From: JANPLD01 sp031426355
GTDB taxonomy: Bacteria > Pseudomonadota > Alphaproteobacteria > Rickettsiales > UBA8987
Direction: 5' to 3'
Length of the DNA: 64,000 bases
Assembly: GCA_031426355.1 (NCBI GenBank)
Contig: JANPLD010000027.1
Location: 1-64,000 of the forward strand
Shown: one piece after another, positions 1 to 8,142 of the stretch
Numbering within the stretch: position 1 is the stretch's first letter
Layout: the number at the start of each line of letters is the position of its first letter
The notes under the pieces: model-generated
The model's database searches: none
Told to the model about the DNA's origin: nothing
The model's input: the letters and a program-made list of their open reading frames with translations, nothing else
Made by a program: the position numbers and the translations under genes

Positions 1-1695
1 CAGAGTGAAAACCAGACTTTGGCATCAATAACGTTCCAGAATTATTTCCGTATGTATCCGAAGCTTGCGGGTATGACGGGTACTGCGCTTACTGAAGCAA
101 ATGAATTTCAGGATATTTACAGTTTAGAAGTAGTTGAGATACCAACTCATAAAGCAATATCGCGCAGGGATGATGAAGATAATATTTACCGTACTGAAGA
201 AGAGAAATTCGCAGCAATAACAAAACTCATCAGGGAAAGTAATGCAAAAAACCAGCCAGTTCTAGCTGGTACTGTGAGTGTTGAAAAATCAGAATTACTT
301 TCAAAATTCCTGAAGAAAGAAGGTATTAAGCATAAAATACTCAATGCTAAGCAACATGAAAGTGAAGCGATGATAGTAGCTCAGGCTGGCCGCCCAGGCG
401 CGGTAATGGTGGCAACAAATATGGCGGGCCGTGGTACGGATATACAGCTTGGTGGTAATGCGGAACTGATGATAAGGGAAAAGATATCAACAATGGGATT
501 AAAATATGATCCTGAAAATCCTAAAGTTCAGGAAGTTGAAAAAGAGATAAAGGCTCAGGTTGAAAAAGATAAAGAGATAGTGAAGCAGGCGGGTGGATTG
601 TGTGTTGTTGGTACTGAACGACATGAATCACGCCGTATTGATAATCAGCTTCGTGGTCGTTCGGGCCGTCAGGGGGATCCGGGATATTCGAAGTTCTTCC
701 TGTCAGCGCAGGATGACCTTATCCGTATCTTTGGCGCAGATAAAAAGATGGACTGGATACTTGGGAAAATGGGAACACCAGGTGAACCGATAGAACATCC
801 TCTTATAACGCGCATGATGGAAAAAGCGCAAACCAGAGTTGAAGCGCGAAATTATGAGATACGTAAAAACCTCCTCAAATTTGATGATGTGATGAATGAG
901 CAGAGGAAAGCTATTTATGAGCAGCGTAAGGAGATAATGCTTTCTGAGTCAGTACGTGAGAAAACCATGCAGATGCTTGATGAAGAAGTTGACAGGGTCG
1001 TTACTCTACACATGCCGCCTAATTCTTACCGTGAAATGTGGCAAGCGGATTCCCTTAAGCTTGATGTTAACAGGATATTTAACCTTAACTTGCCTATAAC
1101 TGAATGGCTTGGAGAAGAAGGTATTGAAGACCAGCAGGTTTTTGACCGCATATATGACGAAGCTGAAAAATTTATGCAAAGCCGTGATAATCAGCATGGC
1201 GATAAATCTACTAAAGAGCTTGAAAAGCGTGTGATGTTATTCACGCTTGATGAAGTATGGAAAGATCATTTGCATATGCTCGATAATCTCCGCCAAGGTA
1301 TAAATCTCCGCTCATATGCACAAAAAGATCCTCTTAACGAATATAAGCAGGAAGCTTTTGATGCTTTCGGGCAAATGCTTGTTTCGTTAAATGAGAAATT
1401 CCTGACCAGGCTTTTCCATATTCACATCCAGACCGATGAAGAAATTGCAGAAGAGATCCAAATAATTGAGAACCGCGCAAGAAACCGTAAAATGCATGCG
1501 ACGCATATTGATCCGGCTTTGCAGCATAATCCATCGCAAAGCGGTGAAAAAGCTCCACAGGTGACTATCAGGAACCATATGAAAGCAGAGGACAGAAATC
1601 CGCTAAACCCGGCAAGCTGGGGTAAAGTAGCACGCAATGAAAATTGTCCGTGTGGTAGTGGTAAAAAATATAAGGCCTGTCACGGTAAAGTATAA
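1..1695 (+). CDS. secA: Preprotein translocase ATPase SecA (5' truncated by window edge)
   Basis: SecA is the ATP-driven motor that pushes unfolded secretory proteins through SecYEG. The reading frame is open from base 1, so this is the C-terminal 564 residues of a protein normally near 850-900. The visible part starts just before the conserved ITFQNYFR segment, followed by the second nucleotide-binding fold with NMAGRGTDIQLGGN and the arginine-finger region NQLRGRSGRQGDPG (about bases 640-685). The helical scaffold and wing domains come next. The tail ends in a zinc-finger motif CPCGSGKKYKACH, used for SecB or lipid contact. The family is certain; the upstream DEAD-box half lies outside the window. 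A TTG near base 19 could be misread as a start but is internal. Confidence 0.97.
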   Translation, partial: QSENQTLASITFQNYFRMYPKLAGMTGTALTEANEFQDIYSLEVVEIPTHKAISRRDDEDNIYRTEEEKFAAITKLIRESNAKNQPVLAGTVSVEKSELLSKFLKKEGIKHKILNAKQHESEAMIVAQAGRPGAVMVATNMAGRGTDIQLGGNAELMIREKISTMGLKYDPENPKVQEVEKEIKAQVEKDKEIVKQAGGLCVVGTERHESRRIDNQLRGRSGRQGDPGYSKFFLSAQDDLIRIFGADKKMDWILGKMGTPGEPIEHPLITRMMEKAQTRVEARNYEIRKNLLKFDDVMNEQRKAIYEQRKEIMLSESVREKTMQMLDEEVDRVVTLHMPPNSYREMWQADSLKLDVNRIFNLNLPITEWLGEEGIEDQQVFDRIYDEAEKFMQSRDNQHGDKSTKELEKRVMLFTLDEVWKDHLHMLDNLRQGINLRSYAQKDPLNEYKQEAFDAFGQMLVSLNEKFLTRLFHIHIQTDEEIAEEIQIIENRARNRKMHATHIDPALQHNPSQSGEKAPQVTIRNHMKAEDRNPLNPASWGKVARNENCPCGSGKKYKACHGKV

Positions 1696-1709
1696 GTAGA
1701 AGTAAAATA

Positions 1710-2021
1710 TTATTTACACTTGCCTTTGTAGGTGGTGTATCTGCTATCGTTTATAGTGCTTTGTAGTGGGCCTTCTTCTTTTGAAGTTATCTCATAGCCA
1801 TTCGTGCACATTTTATTTATCTCAAGATATTCATCTATCCAGCGTGTGTGGTCTTTATCATTTACGCAGATTCGCCAGTCGCATTTCCCGCCTTTAGCTT
1901 CAATGGTAAATTCTTTTTTGTTCTTACTGGAAAATTTGGAATACATTGGCCTGTCAATCCAGTCAGTAGTGCAGGCAGAAACTGTAAATGAGATAAATAT
2001 TAAGGAGTATAATTTTTTCAT
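1710..2021 (-). CDS. Small cysteine-rich lipoprotein, unknown function
   Basis: A 103-residue protein with a classical lipoprotein signal: a Lys-Lys N-terminus, a hydrophobic stretch, then a lipobox VSAC with the lipidated Cys at about residue 17. The mature part carries four further cysteines (GGKCDWRIC, KMCTNG, and a final CK), which suggests disulfides in the periplasm. I do not recognise a family. It is convergent with secA, with only 14 bases between the stops. Signal and codon use support a real gene; the function is open. Confidence 0.6.
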   Translation of the reverse strand: MKKLYSLIFISFTVSACTTDWIDRPMYSKFSSKNKKEFTIEAKGGKCDWRICVNDKDHTRWIDEYLEINKMCTNGYEITSKEEGPLQSTINDSRYTTYKGKCK

Positions 2022-2039
2022 ATTAAAAAATTATAAAAA

Positions 2040-2198
2040 CTAAGATTGTAGCATTTTTTTGGTAGGCATTAGTTCTTTTATTTTGCCATTTTCCCAAGTG
2101 ATGAGGGTTGTTTTGTGGAGTAGTGCGAGTTCGATTGCACTTTCGCGCGCAGCTTTTAAGCCATTTATACAGTTTTCTCTAAATTCAGAATCGCTCAC
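2040..2198 (-). CDS. 52-residue small protein overlapping the zeta-like kinase (candidate antitoxin/partner)
   Basis: A short frame starts at GTG (2198) inside the stop of the upstream kinase gene, giving a 4-base GTGA overlap typical of translational coupling, and ends at TAG. The product is a charged helix (RENCINGLKAARESAIELA) followed by a short beta-like segment, LLHKTTLITWENGKIKELMP. From memory, small proteins with a helix, a His-Lys turn and a W-x-x-G-K strand often sit next to zeta-toxin-type kinases in Proteobacteria, so a partner or antitoxin role is plausible. That is inference: neither family membership nor function is shown by sequence alone. Confidence 0.6.
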   Translation of the reverse strand: MSDSEFRENCINGLKAARESAIELALLHKTTLITWENGKIKELMPTKKMLQS

Positions 2199-2788
2199 TT
2201 TAAGCCTCTTTTAGATTTCCGCAGGAGGGAATCCCACTTCTCCTGATTATATATTATTATATCCTCTTTGGAAGATTTTTCAGCAATAATCTTGATGCCA
2301 TCCTTCAAACTTATGGTGCCATCAAACACCATGCAGCGGTCTACTGCGGTAAAATATTGATTTACAAGGTTTTTTAGGCCGGAATAATATCTCCTTTTTA
2401 TCACGTCTGGCGGGATATTATGGCCACCTAATTCGACCCTTTTCTTAACTCTTTTTTGGGCCATTTTATATCCGGTAAGCCAGAAAAATAGCAGGGAAAC
2501 TTCATATCCCTGCTTTTTAGCCTGCCTGATTATTTTTGTATATAACCTTCCAGACAAAGTAGTTTCAACAGAAAAACTGCTTCCTTTTTCGATCAGTTCA
2601 TCAATTTTCTTCACCATTATCTTTCCAGCTTCAAGACTTGCAGATTCAGGTTTAAGTGGTGCGAGACCTTTCGCTATTTCATCGGCATTAACAAATTCTT
2701 CAATATTAAAATATTGCTGCAAAGCGCTCATCGCAAAGGTGCTTTTTCCCGCGCCATTCGGGCCTGCTATTATAAGTAGATGTTTCAT
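2195..2788 (-). CDS. Zeta-toxin-family P-loop kinase
   Basis: A 197-residue P-loop protein. Walker A is GPNGAGKST (residues 9-17), followed by the NADEIAKGLAP segment typical of zeta toxin/PezT-like kinases, a glycine-serine patch SVETTLSG, and a basic KRVKKRVELGGHNIPPDVIKRRY region that would contact nucleotide phosphates. Characterised zeta toxins phosphorylate UDP-N-acetylglucosamine and poison wall synthesis; many chromosomal homologues are uncharacterised. It lies downstream of the DUF2748-like gene (15 bases) and overlaps the small ORF at 2040-2198 by four bases. No epsilon-type antitoxin precedes it. The family is clear; substrate and toxicity are inferred. Confidence 0.82.
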   Translation of the reverse strand: MKHLLIIAGPNGAGKSTFAMSALQQYFNIEEFVNADEIAKGLAPLKPESASLEAGKIMVKKIDELIEKGSSFSVETTLSGRLYTKIIRQAKKQGYEVSLLFFWLTGYKMAQKRVKKRVELGGHNIPPDVIKRRYYSGLKNLVNQYFTAVDRCMVFDGTISLKDGIKIIAEKSSKEDIIIYNQEKWDSLLRKSKRGLK

Positions 2789-2803
2789 TAATTATGATGC
2801 GAA

Positions 2804-4105
2804 TTATTTTATCATCCTATCAATAATTCTTTTTTGCGGTTTTGTAAGTGTATGATTAAATTTTTCTTTGAAGTAGTTGTTATATAAATTCAATTCATCT
2901 GGTATAATTTTTTCATAGAAGAATTTATACATGTTAGGAGTGAAGAATTTAACACATTTTTTCCCCCATTTTATTTCCTGCTGGGGAACGCGCGCTAAAG
3001 CTTCCGCACACATGATAGCTTTTTCAATATCTTCGTCAGCATTCCGGTAGGATGGAGATTCAGGTTCAAGGTTGAACATCATATCGCCTGTAATTATCAA
3101 AGCTTCCTGAGCAATCTCTTTTCTGTTTTTTACGTGGGGTAAAAAATTAAGACGGTTTAATTTTGCGTGCATTATAAAAATTCTTTGCGCTAAAGTTTTT
3201 CTGAGGAAAAGTATAATTGTTCCAATAGTATATTTTCGATACTTCATTTGTATCCTGAACCTTCTTTCTAAATCAAATGCATTTTTTACACTTGAGCGTT
3301 CAAGTTTTTGGATAATTGATTTTAATCTTAAGATATCTTTCTGGCGTGCAGATTCACACTCGCGATTTGGCGCGTTCATATATGCATTGGTGGAGGCTCT
3401 GCCGATATTTTCTCCATTCCGGTTTTTTATTATATCGGAATGGTGGGCGATCTCCTGAGCGGCGACTATCATTAATCTGGCGCGTGCCGCCCAACCATCA
3501 TATTCGCTTTCATTATCTTTGCTGGGTTCAAAGAAAGGGTTGCCTCCACAGGAAACAAAAACTGCCGAATCATGCATATCATTACTCTGCAGACCTGATG
3601 CATATTTTGAACTCTGCCATAATCTTACATTCAGAAGATCAGAAACCGTATGACCAAATGAAACGAAAAAATTAACTCCCTCATAAAGCATGTTTGAAAT
3701 GATAGCGGGGTGGTTTGTCTGCACTAGCATACGGGCAAGTTTCATTTCATATTCTTCCGGAACTTCCATATATCTGGAAAGCATGCGACGCATTGCTTCA
3801 ACTTTCGCTTCGGGGGATTCATCTTCATTATCGCGTTCTATCGGGGTTTGTTTCTGGCGGATTATCCTGTAAGTGCGCTCAAGAAGTTTTGGTTCGTATA
3901 ATTCACGTTTAGTAAAGCTCAAGAACTCATTGCCACCACGTAAGGGGAGAATAACAAAGTTGCACCTTTCATTAGCACTGACACGAAGCAGGCCAGCTTT
4001 TACCATTGATTCAGCAAGATATTCCAGCTCAACAAATATTTCGTCTTTCTCAAGAAAAGGCTCTTTGTAAAGCCTGTCATAATGATTATTGATGAATACG
4101 GGCAT
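2804..4105 (-). CDS. Conserved hypothetical protein, possibly the Rickettsiales DUF2748 family
   Basis: A 433-residue soluble protein without signal peptide or obvious transmembrane segment. Visible features are an acidic patch around residue 90 (RDNEDESPEAKVEAMRR), a central segment with AAQEIAHHSD that could be a metal or catalytic motif, and a basic, helix-rich C-terminal half. Length and overall character recall a family described as restricted to Rickettsiales (DUF2748), but I cannot verify this without a profile search. The start is an ATG at 4105 preceded by a 237-base spacer that could hold its promoter. The zeta-like kinase follows on the same strand. Confidence 0.55.
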   Translation of the reverse strand: MPVFINNHYDRLYKEPFLEKDEIFVELEYLAESMVKAGLLRVSANERCNFVILPLRGGNEFLSFTKRELYEPKLLERTYRIIRQKQTPIERDNEDESPEAKVEAMRRMLSRYMEVPEEYEMKLARMLVQTNHPAIISNMLYEGVNFFVSFGHTVSDLLNVRLWQSSKYASGLQSNDMHDSAVFVSCGGNPFFEPSKDNESEYDGWAARARLMIVAAQEIAHHSDIIKNRNGENIGRASTNAYMNAPNRECESARQKDILRLKSIIQKLERSSVKNAFDLERRFRIQMKYRKYTIGTIILFLRKTLAQRIFIMHAKLNRLNFLPHVKNRKEIAQEALIITGDMMFNLEPESPSYRNADEDIEKAIMCAEALARVPQQEIKWGKKCVKFFTPNMYKFFYEKIIPDELNLYNNYFKEKFNHTLTKPQKRIIDRMIK

Positions 4106-4342
4106 TTTTTAGTGGTAAGAGTTCAGAGTCTAGAGTTCAGCTTATACTTAGGATTAACAAATATCTAATTCAATCATAAAGATAAGAAGAGTTGCTATTG
4201 TTAATATGTCGTTTTTATTAGTTAATTTCATTGCGTTAAAACATGGTTGGCTAAGTTCTTGATTTTTTTCATTTTTTTACTAAGCTTTTGTATCTAATTA
4301 TAAATAGAATAAATTAATAGAATTAGATGTTATTGAGAGCTT

Positions 4343-4591
4343 ATGAAAAGAGGCGATGAAAAAGATATTATAGAGTTAGCCACGGTATTTCATGATTCTA
4401 GACTCGGTGCAGGAGTTGAACATGTGGGAGATGGTATTCTTACGGACAGTGTTTTATTGCAATTTGTTGATCAGAAAGTGGGCGAGAATATAAAGCCAGG
4501 TACTTTAGCGGTTGTGGAAAATAGAACAACAGCTCATATAAATGGTAAGAATTATGGATTAAAAGACGTTATTACTGGAACAGTGTTATAA
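4343..4591 (+). CDS. Small hypothetical protein (82 aa)
   Basis: A short acidic frame starting at ATG after an AT-rich spacer; a weak purine-rich GAGAG lies about 6 bases before the start. The second half (KPGTLAVVENRTTAHINGKNYG followed by LKDVITGTVL) has alternating hydrophobic residues suggesting a beta fold. There are no cysteines and no signal peptide. I do not recognise a family. It faces psd convergently with 16 bases between stops. The clean start and balanced composition make a real gene likely but not certain. Confidence 0.45.
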   Translation: MKRGDEKDIIELATVFHDSRLGAGVEHVGDGILTDSVLLQFVDQKVGENIKPGTLAVVENRTTAHINGKNYGLKDVITGTVL

Positions 4592-4607
4592 TTCTTTCTT
4601 AATTTTA

Positions 4608-5309
4608 CTAGATCTCTCTAACAAATAATTCTTCAGAGAATCCTCTTTCTTCTGCGATGATAGTTTCGCCGCCGGTAACTTTCTGGCCGATAGCTACTTT
4701 AATGGCAAGTTCAGTTGGCAGGTATAGATCAACACGGCTGCCGAAGCGGATTATGCCGAAACGTTCACCGCGTGCATATTCTTTACCTTCTTTCGCAGTG
4801 CATACTATTCTTCTGGCGATCATACCGGCGATCTGTACCACGCCGTATCTTTTGCCATTATCGCTTCTGATGAGAAGTGAGTTCCTTTCATTATCATCAC
4901 TGGCTTTGTCAGTTTCAGCGCTCAGGAATTTACCAGGGTGGTATTTAATTTTTTCGATCATTCCGAAAACTGGGATTCTGTTAACGTGAACATCCAGAAC
5001 GCTTAAGAAGATACTAACACGTGTTTTATCTTCCATATCATCACTTTCAAGGTCAGCAGGAAGTTTGGATGTCTGAATCATAACTACGGTGCCATCACCC
5101 GGGGCAGTAACTAAACCTTCGTTCTGTGGAACAAACCTTGCAGGGTCGCGGAAGAAATAAATGCACCATGCAGTTAAAAGGAAACCTATGATCCCAAGTG
5201 TATCTGAAAGGCCAGTGAGAACAAGTGATACAACGAAGAATATAGCGATGAAAATGTAACCCTCTTTGTGGATAGGGTGGATATATTTTTTTATGATTTC
5301 GAGGTTCAT
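4608..5309 (-). CDS. psd: Phosphatidylserine decarboxylase, short proenzyme type
   Basis: Converts phosphatidylserine to phosphatidylethanolamine at the inner membrane. The 233-residue length and the two hydrophobic segments near the N-terminus (about residues 19-50) match the short type found in alphaproteobacteria. The self-cleavage site reads FGSR, with Gly190-Ser191, and the Ser would become the pyruvoyl group. Conserved LDVHVNR and HPGKF segments are present. Its ATG overlaps the stop of tmk by four bases (ATGA), so it is the last gene of the mltB-rlpA-dac-tmk-psd operon. It shows that the cell makes ordinary bacterial PE. Confidence 0.93.
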   Translation of the reverse strand: MNLEIIKKYIHPIHKEGYIFIAIFFVVSLVLTGLSDTLGIIGFLLTAWCIYFFRDPARFVPQNEGLVTAPGDGTVVMIQTSKLPADLESDDMEDKTRVSIFLSVLDVHVNRIPVFGMIEKIKYHPGKFLSAETDKASDDNERNSLLIRSDNGKRYGVVQIAGMIARRIVCTAKEGKEYARGERFGIIRFGSRVDLYLPTELAIKVAIGQKVTGGETIIAEERGFSEELFVREI

Positions 5310-5944
5310 ATTTTTAAATGCTTATGGAGTTTATTCAGTACATCAGCGCATACTTCCTCTAAGGGTTGTTTTGCGTTAACAATAATACATCTTTTAGGTT
5401 CTTTTTTTGCAATTGCAAGAAACCCTTTTTCAAGACGCTTATGAAAATCAATATCCATCATCTCATAACGATTCTCATTTGATTTGGTTTCAACCTCGCG
5501 TTTCCCGGCTCTTTTTAGGCCATCCTCTGCGGGAATGTGCATTATAAAAGTAAGGTCAGGTTTAAACTTTCCAATCACCAAATTTTTTATTTTTTCTACA
5601 GTTTTCAGATCAAGTTTGTGTCCATAACCCTGATAGGCTGTAGTGGAGTCGTAGAACCTGTCACACAGAACTATGGTACCAGTTTCCATCTGCGGCTTTA
5701 TGAAATTATGATAATGTTCAGCGCGTGCTGCATAATGAAGCAGGAGTTCAGTGATAGGCTCAAGTTTATCAGTTGATGTCTTAACCAATATGCTACGTAT
5801 TTTTTCGGCTGATGGTGTGCCACCCGGTTCGCGTGTCCAGATGCATGATATCTTTTTTGATTTGAGATTTTCGAATACAAATTTGGAAACGCTGCTTTTG
5901 CCGCTTCCTTCACCGCCTTCAAATGTTATCAGTTTACCTTTCAC
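5306..5944 (-). CDS. tmk: Thymidylate kinase
   Basis: Phosphorylates dTMP to dTDP for DNA synthesis. The 212-residue protein begins with the P-loop GGEGSGKSS (about residues 10-18), then has the substrate motif TREPGGTPSAE and the DRFYDSTTAYQGYG block that binds thymine and phosphate. The start is GTG (5944), chosen because it places the P-loop at the usual distance and no ATG lies upstream in frame. It is 19 bases downstream of the carboxypeptidase gene and overlaps psd by four bases. In many alphaproteobacteria holB follows tmk; here psd takes that place. Confidence 0.94.
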   Translation of the reverse strand: MKGKLITFEGGEGSGKSSVSKFVFENLKSKKISCIWTREPGGTPSAEKIRSILVKTSTDKLEPITELLLHYAARAEHYHNFIKPQMETGTIVLCDRFYDSTTAYQGYGHKLDLKTVEKIKNLVIGKFKPDLTFIMHIPAEDGLKRAGKREVETKSNENRYEMMDIDFHKRLEKGFLAIAKKEPKRCIIVNAKQPLEEVCADVLNKLHKHLKI

Positions 5945-5963
5945 TTTACCTTCGCTTGAGGCC

Positions 5964-7127
5964 TTAGAATTTATTTACCAGATAACTAACCTTCTGCATG
6001 ATCTTCTGGAAAATGCCTGCTTCCTCTACATCATTAGCTGCGTAAAGTTTTTTCTGTATCAAAGGCGTATCATTTTTATAAATAACAAGGTTTGCTATGT
6101 GAGTGCCTTGTTTAATAGGTGCATCCCATGGTTCTTTATATTGTATTTCCAGTTTGAATTTTGCAGTCAGCCTGTCATTCTTCTTAACAAGGATGTCTAT
6201 AGGTTCAGTTGTTACCACCGGAACTGAATCAACCGTGCCGCCCCAAACCTTAATGCTGTCAATAACGTCAAACCTTTCATAAAGCCTAACATTGGTATAA
6301 TTATTAAAGCCATACCATAAGAGTTTCTCAGCTTCATTAACTCTTTCCCTAGGGGATTTAGTTCCATTAATTACAGAGATCAACCTTCTGCCTTTTTGCA
6401 CCGCTGAAGATATCATGCCATAACCACCTGCATCAGTGAAGCCGGTTTTTAAACCATCTGCGCCGAGGTTAGGTTTGTAGAGAAGTTTATCCCTATTATA
6501 TTGGGTGATCTTATTATAAGTAAATTCTTTCTCACTGAAATAATGATAATATTCAGGGAAGTCATTTATCACGGCCCTTGCGAGGGTAGCAAGATCCCTC
6601 ACTGTAGAGTAATGGTCCGCATGAGGCAGGCCGTTAGAATTTTTAAAGCTGGAATTGATCATGCCAAGTTTTTTGGCGTAGATATTCATAACATCTGAGA
6701 ATGCATCTTCCGTGCCACTTATACCTTCTGCAACACAGGTGGTCGCATCATTTCCTGATTGTATGATTATACCTTTTACAAGGTCTTCAAGTTTTACTTT
6801 GCTACCTTGTTCAATGAACATTCTTGAACCTTCCATGCTTCTGGCATTTGGGGAAACGTAGAACTCATCTTCCAAAGTATAATCGCCTTTTTTTAAGGTA
6901 TCAAAAAGGATGTATGCAGTTAGGGTTTTTGTCATTGAAGAGGGTGCCGATTTGAAATCAGCATTCTTTTCATAAAGAACTTCACCTGTTGCGAAATCAA
7001 CAAGTATGGCCTGAGGCGCAGTAGTTTCAAAATTCTGCGCTGAAACAGTATCTGCAGCGCAGATAATTAAAAGAGATAGTAATAAAGATCTTATCAAGCG
7101 AAACTTTCTATTTGGTGATGAATGCAT
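5964..7127 (-). CDS. D-alanyl-D-alanine carboxypeptidase (PBP5/6 family)
   Basis: A periplasmic serine enzyme that trims the terminal D-Ala from peptidoglycan pentapeptides. It has a signal peptide ending near VSAQ (residue 31). All three active-site motifs are present: SMTK at 64-67, SGN at 124-126 and KTG at 227-229. A C-terminal beta domain follows (about 290-370), and the protein ends in a short segment that may act as an amphipathic membrane anchor. The start overlaps the end of rlpA by 20 bases, consistent with coupled translation. The rlpA-dac-tmk order is a familiar alphaproteobacterial arrangement. The exact paralogue (DacA, C or F) cannot be assigned. Confidence 0.94.
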   Translation of the reverse strand: MHSSPNRKFRLIRSLLLSLLIICAADTVSAQNFETTAPQAILVDFATGEVLYEKNADFKSAPSSMTKTLTAYILFDTLKKGDYTLEDEFYVSPNARSMEGSRMFIEQGSKVKLEDLVKGIIIQSGNDATTCVAEGISGTEDAFSDVMNIYAKKLGMINSSFKNSNGLPHADHYSTVRDLATLARAVINDFPEYYHYFSEKEFTYNKITQYNRDKLLYKPNLGADGLKTGFTDAGGYGMISSAVQKGRRLISVINGTKSPRERVNEAEKLLWYGFNNYTNVRLYERFDVIDSIKVWGGTVDSVPVVTTEPIDILVKKNDRLTAKFKLEIQYKEPWDAPIKQGTHIANLVIYKNDTPLIQKKLYAANDVEEAGIFQKIMQKVSYLVNKF

Positions 7128-8139
7128 CTTTGTAACCTCTTGCTTTTAAAGAAGCAAGAGCGCTTTCAGCTTCCGACCTGGATGCATAACCACCAATCTT
7201 AACACGGAAATATTTTTTTCCGTTAACAATTGCTTCTTCTATTTTTGAATTTTTCAGATCATTGATCTTTGCGATTATAGCTTCAGCTTCAGCGTTGCTT
7301 CTAAGTGATGCTATCTGAACAAAATCACCGGTGCTATTTACAGCTGATGCTGCTTGCGTAGATGGTTGTTTTGCTTCAGTTTCGCATTTCTTAACTGCTA
7401 GAGCTTCAGATATTCTTAGCGATTTAGGTTTTTGTTCCTGTTCTGCAACTTCAGTTTTTACCCATTCCTTACCTTTTTGGTTTGGCTGGGATGGTTGCTG
7501 GTTTGACGTAGCTGTTTGTTCTTGACTTACTTGTGCTGGCGCCTCTGCTTCCTCTACCTGGTTTGAAGGTGATGTGGATGAGCTTGCTATAGTAGGTTTT
7601 ATTACGTCCGCTGCTTCCCTCATAGTTTGGCTTGCGTACTGTTTTACGATCAGTTCGCGGATCTCGCGGCTGACCGGTATCGAGTCCAAGGCTTTAATAC
7701 TAGCCTCCCTGTCAAGTTCTACCATTACTTTAGCGCTGCCTTGCCCGAAGAACCCGAGTTCTTTTGCCGCGGCTTCTGATACGTCAATTATCCTGCCTTT
7801 AACGAAAGGACCCCTGTCATTAACGCGTACTTTTATTTTTTTGCCATTTTCCATGTTAGTTACATCAACAATGGAAGGAAGGGGCAATGTTTTATGCGCT
7901 GCGGTGAGCCTTGTTTTATCAAATAATTCACCATCCGCAGTTAATTTGCTGTGGAATGCATCGCCGTACCATGAAGCCAGACCTTCTTCCTTATAAGCTG
8001 GCATGATCTTTGGTGTATATTCAACACCTTCAGCCGAATAGGCTTTGCCTATCTTGAAATGCGGATTTGGTTTTGGCGCGCACGAAATAATGGTGCTTGC
8101 GAGCAATGTTACGGTGAGCAGTTTACCAAATTTGTTCAT
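7108..8139 (-). CDS. rlpA: RlpA-family septal lytic transglycosylase with SPOR domain
   Basis: A 343-residue outer-membrane lipoprotein with lipobox ISC (Cys20). The double-psi beta-barrel RlpA core spans about residues 50-145 and contains GLASWYGDAFHSKLTADGE and RVNDRGPFVKGRIIDVS, with the acid and polar residues of the RlpA active site. A long Gln/Ala/Pro-rich linker (about 180-265) leads to a C-terminal SPOR domain (about 268-343) that binds denuded glycan at the septum. Known RlpA proteins cut glycan strands lacking stem peptides, which fits its position between mltB and a D,D-carboxypeptidase. It starts 3 bases after mltB. Confidence 0.93.
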   Translation of the reverse strand: MNKFGKLLTVTLLASTIISCAPKPNPHFKIGKAYSAEGVEYTPKIMPAYKEEGLASWYGDAFHSKLTADGELFDKTRLTAAHKTLPLPSIVDVTNMENGKKIKVRVNDRGPFVKGRIIDVSEAAAKELGFFGQGSAKVMVELDREASIKALDSIPVSREIRELIVKQYASQTMREAADVIKPTIASSSTSPSNQVEEAEAPAQVSQEQTATSNQQPSQPNQKGKEWVKTEVAEQEQKPKSLRISEALAVKKCETEAKQPSTQAASAVNSTGDFVQIASLRSNAEAEAIIAKINDLKNSKIEEAIVNGKKYFRVKIGGYASRSEAESALASLKARGYKDAFITK

Positions 8140-8142
8140 ATG

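Noticed and set aside
4106..4342. Possible gene or RNA in the spacer between the DUF2748-like gene and the 82-residue gene
   Set aside because: AT-rich with short GAGTTCAG direct repeats near 4120-4140; no tRNA or sRNA structure or coding frame could be supported.
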